Source of the DNA: Leucobacter celer subsp. astrifaciens
GTDB taxonomy: Bacteria > Actinomycetota > Actinomycetes > Actinomycetales > Microbacteriaceae
Direction: 5' to 3'
Assembly: GCF_001273835.1 (NCBI RefSeq)
Contig: NZ_JHEI01000136.1
Location: 372,001-436,000, forward strand
DNA: 64,000 bases
Shown: piece after piece, positions 20,872 to 29,160 of the stretch
How positions within the stretch are numbered: position 1 is the stretch's first letter
How the letters are laid out: each line of letters opens with the position of its first letter
Position numbers and translations under genes: made by a program
Notes under the pieces: generated by a model
What the model was told of the DNA's origin: nothing
The model's input: the letters and a program-made list of their open reading frames with translations, nothing else
Database searches by the model: none

Positions 20872-22322
20872 GCTCCTGCTTTCTCGTTGATGGATGTGTG
20901 GCCTGCGGTCTCGGCTTCCGCCGTCGACCCCAGCGTGGCGAGGAGGGCGGTGCCCGGATCGATTCGCCGCGCACGCAGGAATCCATAAAGCGCGGCGAGC
21001 ACGAGCGGTGCGATGACGCACGCGTTGCCCGCCGGCCCGAGTCCGGTCAGAGCGCCCATCTTGGAGATGAGCAGTCCGAGTGTGAGGGTGATCAGCAGAG
21101 CGGAGAGGGCCGGCGCGATCAGTCGTTTCCAGACTCTTTCTCCCCGGTCGTCGCGGCGGAAGTACCGGATAGCCGAGACCGAGGTGAGGATCTGCAGTAG
21201 GAGGACGGCGATGATCGTCGGCGTATTGGTCCAGACCACGACCTGCGTGTACGGGTCGGCTCCGATGAGTGCGAACACGCACAGCGCGAGCATCACCAGT
21301 GCCCCCTGCACGATGTTGGCGGTGTAGGGACTCCCCGACTTCGCGAGCAGGGACAGGCCCTGGGGCATCAGACCGCCCCGCGCCAGGTTGACCAGGTACC
21401 GGGAGGAGGTGTTCTGCAGTGCGACGACCCCCGCGAAGAAGCTGGTGACCACGAGGACGAGCATGATCGCCGTCGCTGCCGGGCCGACGAACTCGTCGTT
21501 GAGGTCGAACACGAGGCGAGAGGGGTCTCCGGCGAGGAGCGCATCGAATCGCGACGCCCCGGCCGCCTGGAGGATCACCCAGGCTCCGAACGTGTAGCTG
21601 ACGAGCAGCACACCGACCGCTGCATACGTGGCGCGCGGAATCGTGTGGTTCGGATTCCTCGTCTCGTTGCGGTACACCGTGGTCTGCTCGAAACCGACGA
21701 AGGCGGTGAACGTCAGGACGAACACGCCTGGCAGCGCGGCACTCACCCACTTCTCGGGCGCGAAGGCGGACACGGTGAGACCCTCGTACCCGCCCTGAAC
21801 GATGACCGCTATCGCGAACACGACGAGGATCGCGATCTCGGCGATGAGGAGTATCGCGACCGTGACAGCGCCGACGCCGACCTTCCGTAGCCCGAGTGTG
21901 AGCGCCAGAGCGGTGATGGCGATCGCGACCGGCAACCAGTGCAATCGCACACCGGTGAGGCCCTCGACGGTGAGCGAGGCGAACACCGCTGCCGACGCGG
22001 TGAAACCGATCTGACCGCCGAGATACCCGACATAGGCGACCATTCCCGCGACCGAGCCGGCGCGGGCTCCGAGCCCAGCCGCGATGTACGTCAGGAACGC
22101 CCCGCCACCTCGTACGTGCTTCGCGATGGTCGTGTACCCTACCGCGAACAGGAGGTAGACGAGGCCGGGATAGAGGAATCCGAGCACGATCGCGTCGCCA
22201 CCGGCGAGCATGCCGAGCGGCACGAAACCGGCGAGGATCGTGAGCGGGGCAGCTGCCGCCAAGACGAAGAATACGAGTGCCGGAGCGCCGAGTGCGGGAG
22301 TTCGAGTTTCAGGGGGTGCCAC
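20868..22322 (-). CDS. APC-superfamily amino acid/polyamine permease
   Basis: A 12-helix cytoplasmic-membrane transporter of 484 residues. The N-terminus, LVFFVLAAAAPLTILAGFVP, has the APC helix 1 break, and KHVRGGGAFLTYIAAGLG matches the conserved loop before helix 3. FVGFEQTTVYRNETRNPNHT is the APC signature after helix 6 (FxGFE followed by E..NP). It should import an amino acid, polyamine or small amide. As the first gene of the operon with the DMFase-like hydrolase and cupin, its substrate is probably the hydrolase substrate. The GTG at 22322 has GGATGGA six bases upstream; a TTG at 22352 is an alternative. It is divergent from the TetR gene. Confidence 0.88.
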   Translation of the reverse strand: MAPPETRTPALGAPALVFFVLAAAAPLTILAGFVPLGMLAGGDAIVLGFLYPGLVYLLFAVGYTTIAKHVRGGGAFLTYIAAGLGARAGSVAGMVAYVGYLGGQIGFTASAAVFASLTVEGLTGVRLHWLPVAIAITALALTLGLRKVGVGAVTVAILLIAEIAILVVFAIAVIVQGGYEGLTVSAFAPEKWVSAALPGVFVLTFTAFVGFEQTTVYRNETRNPNHTIPRATYAAVGVLLVSYTFGAWVILQAAGASRFDALLAGDPSRLVFDLNDEFVGPAATAIMLVLVVTSFFAGVVALQNTSSRYLVNLARGGLMPQGLSLLAKSGSPYTANIVQGALVMLALCVFALIGADPYTQVVVWTNTPTIIAVLLLQILTSVSAIRYFRRDDRGERVWKRLIAPALSALLITLTLGLLISKMGALTGLGPAGNACVIAPLVLAALYGFLRARRIDPGTALLATLGSTAEAETAGHTSINEKAGA

Positions 22323-22373
22323 GTTGCATCCATCCAGGTAGAAGGTTCTCAAGACGCGGGCGGAGCACGCGTC

Positions 22374-22399
22374 AATAATCGATCATTCGATAGATTATT
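22374..22399. promoter_or_regulatory. Inverted-repeat operator between permease and TetR genes
   Basis: AATAATC (22374-22380) and GATTATT (22393-22399) are a perfect inverted pair around a core that contains ATCGATCATTCGAT, itself nearly symmetrical. The position between divergent permease and TetR genes is as expected for a TetR operator acting on both. Confidence 0.6.
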
Positions 22400-22415
22400 C
22401 AAACAATGTATCACT

Positions 22416-22463
22416 CGATAGCCTTATTGAGAAGGTTTTCGATAGGCTTATTGAGAAGGTTTT
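22416..22463. repeat. 24-bp exact tandem duplication in the TetR leader
   Basis: Two adjoining 24-base units, 22416-22439 and 22440-22463, differ at one base (CGATAGCC versus CGATAGGC, each followed by TTATTGAGAAGGTTTT). They end 22 bases before the TetR start codon and may alter promoter or operator spacing. Confidence 0.8.
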
Positions 22464-22485
22464 AGCTCCAGTCAGGGAGGGCACG

Positions 22486-23121
22486 ATGGCCAGACCCAGG
22501 AAGATCACTGGCGCCAGCAGCACGAGGGAGCGCATGTTGCGCGAATCCGCGCGGCTGTTTACCGAACTCGGATATGAAGGTACGAGCACGCGCGCGATCA
22601 CCGAAGCCGTGGAGGTGAAACAACCGTCTCTCTTCCACTATTTTTCGAGCAAGGAGGAGATCGGGCACGAACTCGTCCGCGCAAGAATTCAGGAATCCGC
22701 ACTGCTCAGCGGCCGCTTCCAACACGGAAGGAACGATCCACCGCTCGAGCTGTATCTACTCTTCCGCGACGAGTTGGTCGTCGAACTCAACAAGACGACG
22801 GAGACTGGATGGCTCTTCCGGCTGCCTCCGCGGGTCGCCGAACGCTTCCCCGAATGGGGACGAGCACTTCAACTCGGACGAAGCACCACACGGCAGCTCC
22901 TATCCCGCGGGATCGATGCGGGCCAGTTCATCGCGGAGCATCCGGCCGTCGTCCTCGAACTCTTGGACGCTATTGCCAACGAGGCAATGTTCTGGCGTAA
23001 AGACTCCCAGGATTTCACACCGGACACTGTAGCCAAGGTTCTCCTAAGACTGGTCATCGCCGATCAGCAAGAACTCGCACGAGTTGTAATGCGTTCCCCC
23101 GAATCTTCGCGCTCTGTCTAA
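22486..23121 (+). CDS. TetR-family transcriptional regulator
   Basis: A 211-residue one-component regulator. The N-terminal helix-turn-helix is clear: RERMLRESARLFTELGYEG, STRAITEAVEVKQPSLFHYF, SSKEEIGHELV. The C-terminal ligand-binding part (about 60-205) is not close to a family I know. GGGAGGG stands four bases before the ATG. It is divergent from the permease/DMFase-like/cupin operon, with a palindrome between, so it most likely represses that operon and itself until the transported compound or a breakdown product binds. The 3' end runs into the truncated IS3 element, which suggests that downstream DNA was lost there. Confidence 0.88.
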   Translation: MARPRKITGASSTRERMLRESARLFTELGYEGTSTRAITEAVEVKQPSLFHYFSSKEEIGHELVRARIQESALLSGRFQHGRNDPPLELYLLFRDELVVELNKTTETGWLFRLPPRVAERFPEWGRALQLGRSTTRQLLSRGIDAGQFIAEHPAVVLELLDAIANEAMFWRKDSQDFTPDTVAKVLLRLVIADQQELARVVMRSPESSRSV

Positions 23122-23722
23122 CCACATGGCCACATGCCGGGCGCGTGCGCTCGGAAGCCGCGACCGCGGAGAGCGTCTTCGACGAGTTCGGTGCGCATAT
23201 GGTCGGCCATCGCCCACCCGGTCAGCTTGCGGGAGCCGAGGTCGATGCAGGTCGCGAGGTAGAGGTTCGAGCCGTCCGTGATCGGCAGGTAGGTGATATC
23301 GCCCACGTAGCGGCGGCCGGGCTCCCCGACGGAGAAGTCGCATCCGATCAGGTCGGGGAATCGGCGGCCGGACTGGTCCGGGATCGTGGTCTTCACCCGA
23401 TTGTGCAGCCGGATCCCCGCGAGCCGGTGCTCACGCATCACCCGCGCGACGCGCTTGTGGTTGACCCGCTCCGCCGCAGCGACACCGTCGTTCAGGTCGG
23501 CCGTGACGCGCGGCGCACCATAGGCGCGGTCACCGCCCAGTGCGGGGTCCTGCACCCGGCGGATCAGCGCCGCCAGAGTCTGGTCCGCCTCCGCCCGCGC
23601 CGCCCGTCCGGGGCGGCGTCCAGCCATGCGTAGAACGATGACCGGGCGATCTCGATGACCTCGCACAACCGCTTCACGCCGTAGGCGTCCTTGTGGTCCT
23701 CGACGAACTGGAAGCGGTTCAC
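23118..23722 (-). pseudogene. IS3-family orfB, frameshifted and truncated
   Basis: OrfB starts with GTG at 23722, overlapping the orfA stop by four bases, and reads VNRFQFVEDHKDAYGVKRLC and IARSSFYAWLDAAP. Near 23605-23620 the family pattern continues only in another frame (PGRAARAEADQTLAALIRR), so one indel has broken it. The second part carries the first catalytic Asp (YVGDITYLPITDG) and stops after LGSRKLTGWAMADHMRTELV. The second Asp and the catalytic Glu are absent, so it cannot be active. Confidence 0.8.
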
Positions 23723-24048
23723 CAGTTCGTCTCCCCGGCGAAATACTTCGCCGCCTGGCGGAGGATGTCCCGCTCCGTTTCGAGCTTGTCCCGCTCGGCG
23801 TTCAGCCTCGCATTCTCGGCCTCCAGCCGGAGGATCTTCGCCGTCCGTGACTCCGCCCGACCTGGCGCGGGCGTCGACGCCGTGCCGGCGGTCGTGGTCC
23901 CGGAGCCGTGCTTGTCGACCCACTCCTTCAGCGCACCGCGGGAGATCCCCAGATCCGCTGCGACGCCCTTCAACGTCGCGCCCGGCGTGGACTCGTACAA
24001 GTCCACCGCACGCTGCCGGAACTCGTCCGTGTAGTTCTTCCTTGCCAT
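23719..24048 (-). CDS. IS3-family OrfA (helix-turn-helix subunit)
   Basis: 109 residues, starting MARKNYTDEFRQRAVDLYES. It has the IS3 OrfA helix-turn-helix (TLKGVAADLGISRGALKEWV) and the leucine-zipper coiled coil (LEAENARLNAERDKLETERD, then ILRQAAKYFAGETNW). In living IS3 elements OrfA pairs with an OrfAB fusion made by frameshifting. Here orfB is broken, so this gene is a leftover, though its own reading frame is whole. A -1 slippage site near its end was not confirmed. Confidence 0.85.
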   Translation of the reverse strand: MARKNYTDEFRQRAVDLYESTPGATLKGVAADLGISRGALKEWVDKHGSGTTTAGTASTPAPGRAESRTAKILRLEAENARLNAERDKLETERDILRQAAKYFAGETNW

Positions 24049-24100
24049 CCCTTGGATTCTCGCTTCCCCAGCATCCTGCTGGAATCAACGTGTCCAAGAT

Positions 24101-24774
24101 CAGGGGTCAAGCGCCAACTCAAAGTCGCCAACGATACTGCGGTGAAACAGCGTGCAGTCACGATGGTGACGCTCAAAGCGATGCTCGTGCACGCGCCAGA
24201 ACAGCTCCGCGCCGAGACAGCACGGAAGACGCAACGTACTCTCGCGCGTCACTGCGCCGCATTTCACCCACGCGGCCTTGAGTCTCCAGAAGACGCGAAC
24301 CGGCACGCCCTGCGGCCGCTCGCGAAGCGTTGGCTTCTGCTCGACGAGGAGCTCAAAGACCTTGCCATCATGATCGAGGAACTCGTCCTCCAACGTGCGC
24401 CGCACCTCGTTGACGAGTTCGGCATCGGTGTGGATACCGCAGCCGAGATCCTGATCGTTGCTGGAGACAATCCTGAACGGATCAAGTCCGAAGCGGCGTT
24501 CGCGAAACTCGCGGGCGTCAGCCCGGTCCCTGCCGGGTCAGGGATGACGAGCGGGAAGCATCGCATCAACCATAGCGGGCACCGGCAACTCAACGCGTCG
24601 ATCTATCGGACAGTGATCGTGCGGATGCGATTTCATCAACCCACGCTCGAGTATGTGGCCCGGAGGACAGCCGAGGGCAAGAGCAAGCGCGACATTATCC
24701 GCTGTCTGAAACGCTACGTGATCCGAGAGCTCTACCACCTGGTCAAAGTCAACCCGAGAACCGGGAAATCATGA
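24101..24774 (+). pseudogene. IS110-family transposase, C-terminal two-thirds only
   Basis: The frame reads GVKRQLKVANDTAVKQRAV, then the Transposase_20 domain with VDEFGIGVDTAAEILIVAGD, AFAKLAGVSPVPAGSGMTSG and KHRINHSGHRQLNASIYRTV, ending in LVKVNPRTGKS. The N-terminal DEDD nuclease domain is missing; the sequence switches abruptly to the IS3 element end near 24100. The IS110 C-terminal serine motif region is present, but without the DEDD half it is inactive. Confidence 0.82.
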
Positions 24775-24793
24775 GTTGACAAATATAGGAGCA

Positions 24794-24871
24794 TCAACGC
24801 GATGGCTGAGGCGATCAACAACCTCTACAAGACCGAACTGATCCGGCAGCAAGGACCCTGGAGAACCGTTG
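24794..24871 (+). pseudogene. IS3-family orfB fragment (C-terminal motif only)
   Basis: A short piece reading NAMAEAINNLYKTELIRQQG then PWRTV, the sequence around and after the catalytic Glu of IS3 OrfB. It is cut by the IS256 end at 24872 and is in the opposite orientation to the IS3 remnant at 23.1-24.1 kb, so it comes from another copy. The matching other half is not found beyond the IS256. Confidence 0.75.
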
Positions 24872-25054
24872 GGGTCTGTCCGATGAACGGTGTGTGAGGT
24901 CCAGCGGTTTTCATTCGTGGGTGGTTCTCTCGAGCTGTCCGGCGAAGGTGAACGCGAACGCGTTCAGCGCGGGCTTCCACCTCATCACCCAGCGTGCCCG
25001 CCCGCCGCCGGTGGGGTCAAGCGATCGCGTCACCAGGTACAGGCACTTCAGCGC

Positions 25055-26304
25055 GGGGTGGATTCAACCGGTCAACGCAACACTGGGTGGGTCTTGCTCG
25101 TCTGAGAGTAGCCGGTCGAGCGCTTCAGCCGGTGTTTTCCGTCCGAGGCGCTTGCGGGGCCGATTGTTCAGTTGCGCAGCGACGAACTTGAGATAGTCGC
25201 GGTGGTATCCGGAGAGATCGGTGCTCTTCGGGAAGTACTGTCGCAGTAGCCCGTTGGTGTTCTCGTTGCTCCCGCGCTGCCAGGGCGAGCCTGGGTGGCA
25301 GAAGTAGACGTCCATGTCCGTCGCGGCAGCGATCCGAGCGTGATTGCGCATCTCCTGCCTCTGGTCCCAGGTGAGCGTGCGGCGAAGAGTTGCGGGCAGG
25401 TCGGCCACCACTCGGATCATCTCCTCTTCGACCTCGACCGCGCCGTGGGCGCCAGGCAGATGCAGCAGCATCACGTAGCCTGTGACGCGCTCAACGAGGG
25501 TTCCGATCGCGGACTTGTTCTCGGCGCCGGTGATGAGGTCGCCCTCCCAGTCGCCAGGTATGGCTCGGTCTTCAACTTCTGCCGACCGGTTGGTGATGCT
25601 CACCATCCCGGGGATCCGCCCACGTCGCTCCGTCGTCCGCCTGGGCTTACGAAGCGCTCTCCCGGTCCGCAAGCACCGAACGAGATCCCGCTGTAGGCCG
25701 CCGCGACCTTGCACGTAGAGACTGCGGTAGATGGTTTCGTGGCTCACACGCATCCCGATATCGTCGGGAAGCAGGAGCTCGAGTCGCCGACTGATCTGCT
25801 CAGGGCTGTCCTTGGCATGTAGTCGATTCTGCACGTGCTCGCGGAGCCTGTCAGCGGCTTCGAACAGTCGAGGCTTCGGTCGCCGAGAGCGGCGATCGGC
25901 CACCGCCTGAGCGACGGTCGCCCGTTAGCCAGACTTACGGCGCACGAGTCCGCGTCGCAGTTCCCGGCTCACGGTCGAGGGCGAGCGTCCAATCGCACGA
26001 GCGATCGCCCGAACGCCGTGACCGGCGGCGCTCAGACAGGCGATCTCTTCTCGCTCCTGGAACGACAGCCGTCGAACAGCCTGCGAAGGCAGGGAAGCAG
26101 GAAACGGTTCCGGCATCACACCACCAACGTGTCGGAACCACCTCCAAGCAACGGTCTTCGACACCCCTACCGCATAGGCGGCCTCGGCGACGACCATCCC
26201 CGAGCGGACTGCCGCCCAGAATTCTCGCTGCACTGCTACTGGTCTTCCCATCACGTAACACCTCGATCGAATCAGGTGTTGCGTTGACCGGTTGAATCCA
26301 CCCA
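25055..26304 (-). mobile_element. IS30-family element inserted in the IS256 transposase
   Basis: 1,250 bases bounded by a perfect 28-base inverted repeat starting GGGTGGATTCAACCGGTCAA on both sides (from 25056 and, in reverse, to 26303). A 2-base duplication GC (25053-25054 and 26305-26306) fits IS30 insertion. Removing the element and one GC restores the IS256 frame as NEQALKCLYL. Confidence 0.88.
25064..26251 (-). pseudogene. IS30-family transposase with an in-frame stop
   Basis: The start is MGRPVAVQREFWAAVRSG at 26251. The N-terminal part has the IS30 helix-turn-helix (LSFQEREEIACLSAAGHGVR, AIARAIGRSPSTVSRELRR). At 25927-25925 a TAA interrupts RRKSG-stop-RATVAQAVADRR in the same frame; a Tyr codon (TAC) is expected, so a single base change explains it. 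The DDE core follows intact: GDWEGDLITGAENKSAIGTL, LTWDQRQEMRNHARI and SPWQRGSNENTNGLLRQYFP. Full length would be 395 residues, normal for the family. Without suppression or an internal start the protein is split. Confidence 0.85.
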
Positions 26305-27607
26305 GCCTGCTCGTTCGGGAAGTGCCCGCGACGCCTCGTCGCCTGCTGGAACCTCGCGTTGAGCGACTCAATCCCATTCGTCGTATAGATCAATCGTCTG
26401 ATCTCCGGCGGGAACAACAGGAACGGGGTGAACTCGCCCCAAGCGTTCTCCCACATTTGGATCATTGCCGGATACAGGCTCCGCCATTGCTCGGCGAACT
26501 CCGCGAACCTCGCCTCGGCCTCTTCGACGGTCGGGGCGGTATAGACCTCGCGGAGCTGCCCGGTGATCTTGGACCAGTACTTCTTCGACGCGTACCGCAG
26601 CGAGTTGCGCACCAGATGCACGACACATGTTTGCACCGTCGCGAGAGGCCAGATCGCGCCGATCGCGTCCGGGAGTCCCTTGAGGCCGTCGCAGCAGACG
26701 ATGTACACGTCCTGCACGCCGCAGTTGCGCAGCTCGGTGAGCATGTTCATCCACTGCTTCGCGCCCTCCCCACCCGTCGGTCCCATCCACAGCCCGAGCA
26801 CGTCACGACGCCCGTCGAGGTCGATCCCGACAGCGACATAGACGGGCCGGTTCGCGACCTGCCCATCGCGGACCTTCACGACGAGGGCGTCGATGAGCAC
26901 CACCGGGTAGACGGAGTCGAGGGGGGCGGGCCTGCCATTCCTGCATGTCGCCGATGACCTTGTCCGTGACCGTCGAGACGAGGCCTCGGGACACCTCGCT
27001 GCCGTAGAGATCGGAGAGGTGCTTGGCGATATCGCCGGTGGTCATCCCCTTCGCATACAGCGAGATCACCGCGTCGTCGAACCCCGCGATCCTGCGTTGA
27101 TGCTTCGGCACCACCACCGGGGTGAACGTGCCCGCCCGATCCCTGGGCGCCTGGATTGTGACCTCACCGATCTCGGTGCGCACCGTCTTCGGCGTCGACC
27201 CGTTCCGAGAGTTCGTCGTCTGCTTGCCTGCGCGGTCGCCGCTCTCGTACCCGAGGTGCACGGACATCTCAGCCTCGAGGGCGGACTGCAGCACCTGCCG
27301 AGTCAGGCCCGTCAGCAGCCCGTTCGGGCCGGTTAGATCGATGCCCCGCTCGCGAGCGGCGGCGACCAACTGGTCCGCCACGGCCGTCACATCCGGCGAG
27401 GCCGGAAGGATCTCGCCCGTTCGCGGATCAGCCTGCTCGCCGTCTTCAGTTGTCAATGTCATATCAGTGTTCATCGCGTGACTTATCTTCCCGCGCGGCT
27501 CACGCCGCGCCGATCACGCCGAACCCCTCACACACAAACTTCCCGACAGACCCAATTCAGTCGTGCCGCGAGGTACACTTGAGGGACACGAACGGGAAGG
27601 CGTCAGC

Positions 27608-28765
27608 ATGGCAATACCAGATGCGAGCAAACGAACCAGAAGTCGTGGTCTTCTCGCCGTGCTGCTCGCCCATGTCGTTCTGTTTGTTGTCGGGTGTGGC
27701 TCTGCGATAGAGGCGGACGCCTCGCACGAAGCAACCGGCGCCGCGTGTGTCGAGGGCGTCTTGGTGCTTGGGCTTTACGATGCGGAAGCGGATTCTGAGG
27801 ACACCACCCCTGCCGCAGCTGCGAGCTGGTCGCTCAGGGTTCGCGGTGGGAACGGCCCTGAGGAAATCTCTAGCGGGTTCACGGACAGTGAGGGAGGGTT
27901 CTCGGCCTGCGGTGTTGCTCCAGAAAGTGGTTTGGCAGCCTCGCTGGTGTTTCATACGGAACGCGACACGATCTGGCGGGTCGTTGATCCAGATGCCGGT
28001 GAGGCGCCGTTCGCGTTCACTGTCGAGGATATCGATTTGCACGCGGGTGATATCAGCCTCGGGGAAGTTCATGTTCCCGATGAGATGGCCGGAGCCTTCA
28101 AAGTGGTATCAGCGGTTTCGGAGCTGTACCTTACGCGGGAGTCAGAGAGTCCGTGCTGGACCAAGCATCAGCAGACCCTTGAACACTGCAACACCCTGAC
28201 CGTGACCTGGAATGAGGACGTTCCCGAGGAGGACGGTGGGTTCTGGGATCGCCCCGAGTCCGGATACATAGTCCTCTCGGGTGGTGATGTCGCGTCGCGG
28301 TATCTCGTCATACATGAAGTTGCGCATTGGTGGCAGAACGAGCTATACGACGGAAAGTTTCCTGAGGTCGTGGACTGTGACCCTCATTACGTGGACCAGC
28401 CAAGTTCGCCCAGCTGCGCATGGACGGAAGGGTTCGCGGACGCAGCCGCTGCCTGGGTACTCGGCGAACCTCATTTTGTAGCCTCGGATGGAGAAGTAAC
28501 CCCGTTCGCGCCCGAAGGCGGCGGGTCCTGGCCTGGAGGACAACTCACGCAAGGTAACGTTGCCTCAGCCCTGCTTGACCTCTGGGCGTTAGACGCCACA
28601 GAGGGGACGTGGCAGCCGAACGTCGCATTGTTGTCTTCCACGGTCAGCGCGGACTTCTGCGACTACTTCACCCATGCGCGAACAGAAGCAGGACTGAACA
28701 CGAGCGGAGCGGCTTTCGACGCAGTGGCCAGCCGCGGGATCAGTTGCCCGGCCGACCAGGAATAA
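27608..28765 (+). CDS. Predicted lipoprotein with HExxH metalloprotease motif
   Basis: A 385-residue protein that I do not recognise as a named family. The N-terminus KRTRSRGLLAVLLAHVVLFV ends in VVGC, a lipobox with Cys30, so it should be anchored outside the cytoplasmic membrane. Residues about 45-150 look like a beta-rich domain. Residues 236-240 form HEVAH (VIHEVAHWWQNELYDG), and WTEGFADAAAAW follows with Glu274 as a likely third zinc ligand, the order of gluzincin peptidases. Several Cys pairs could form disulphides. GGAAGG stands seven bases before the ATG. It lies alone between a broken IS256 and a broken IS3, with lower GC than the backbone, so it was probably carried in. The substrate is unknown. 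Confidence 0.75.
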   Translation: MAIPDASKRTRSRGLLAVLLAHVVLFVVGCGSAIEADASHEATGAACVEGVLVLGLYDAEADSEDTTPAAAASWSLRVRGGNGPEEISSGFTDSEGGFSACGVAPESGLAASLVFHTERDTIWRVVDPDAGEAPFAFTVEDIDLHAGDISLGEVHVPDEMAGAFKVVSAVSELYLTRESESPCWTKHQQTLEHCNTLTVTWNEDVPEEDGGFWDRPESGYIVLSGGDVASRYLVIHEVAHWWQNELYDGKFPEVVDCDPHYVDQPSSPSCAWTEGFADAAAAWVLGEPHFVASDGEVTPFAPEGGGSWPGGQLTQGNVASALLDLWALDATEGTWQPNVALLSSTVSADFCDYFTHARTEAGLNTSGAAFDAVASRGISCPADQE

Positions 28766-28845
28766 CAACCGAGGGTATCTTGCCATGATGCCGGAGTGAT
28801 TCGCCCTGAGTTTCGTTCCGTCCTTTCCTTTTGGAGGATGGAGTT

Positions 28846-29160
28846 ATGTCAGGACCGTATCCGGACGAGTTCCGTCAGCGCGCGCTGCGGATGCTGAGTG
28901 AGGCTCGCCCCGATCACAAGACCGATCACGCCGCGATCAAGCACGTCGCCGCCAGGCTCGGCGTCAACCCCGAGACGCTGCAATTGTGAAAGAAGCGGCT
29001 CGATGTCGACGAGGGCCGTCGGCCGGGGACCGCGAGCGAGGCGCAGGCGGAGATCAAGCGATTGAAGAAGCAGATTGCCGAGTTGGAGAAGGCGAACGAG
29101 ATCCTCCGGTCAGCGAGCGTGTTTTTCGCGACCGAGCTCGGCCGCCCCTCGTCGAGATGA
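28846..29160 (+). pseudogene. IS3-family orfA with a premature stop
   Basis: Reads SGPYPDEFRQRALRMLSEAR and HVAARLGVNPETLQL, then TGA at 28987-28989 where the family has Trp (LRLW). After the stop the same frame continues KKRLDVDEGRRPGTASEAQ and the coiled coil EIKRLKKQIAELEKANEILR to the normal end at 29160. A single G-to-A change explains it. GGAGG lies upstream of the ATG at a normal distance. Confidence 0.82.

Larger units (their letters stand above)
23118..24100 (-). mobile_element. Truncated IS3-family element
   Basis: Contains an intact orfA and a frameshifted, 3'-truncated orfB. The right (upstream) end should lie near 24100, where the sequence switches to an IS110 fragment. The left end is missing: homology to orfB stops near 23122, right after the TetR gene. 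Confidence 0.75.
24911..27474 (-). pseudogene. IS256-family transposase, frameshifted and split by IS30
   Basis: Mutator-type DDE transposase. The N-terminal part starts MNTDMTLTTEDGEQADPRTG and contains the family block GRAGKQTTNSRNGSTPKTVR-like region and TGDIAKHLSDLYGSEVSRG. A run of six Cs on the coding strand (26921-26926), where five are needed, shifts the frame at QEWQARP. The core then continues as MVLIDALVVKVRDG, VYIVCCDGLKGLPDAI and YTTNGIESLNARF, so the catalytic residues are present. At FPNEQA the gene is cut by the IS30. It resumes at 25054 as LKCLYLVTRSLDPTGGGRAR and ends at 24911. Two independent lesions make it inactive. Confidence 0.85.
24872..27553 (-). mobile_element. IS256-family element interrupted by an IS30 element
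   Basis: Ends are inverted repeats: GGGTCTGTC..GTGTGTGA from 24872 and, in reverse, GGGTCTGTC..GTGTGTGA ending at 27553. Without the 1,250-base IS30 and its 2-base duplication, the element is about 1,430 bases, normal for IS256. No 8-9 base target duplication is seen, because the flanks differ, so one side was rearranged after insertion. Confidence 0.85.

Noticed and set aside
19243-21750. 835-residue version of the DMFase-like protein
   Set aside because: The extra N-terminal part overlaps the permease in another frame and looks non-coding; the ATG at 20871 overlaps the permease stop as expected for coupled genes.
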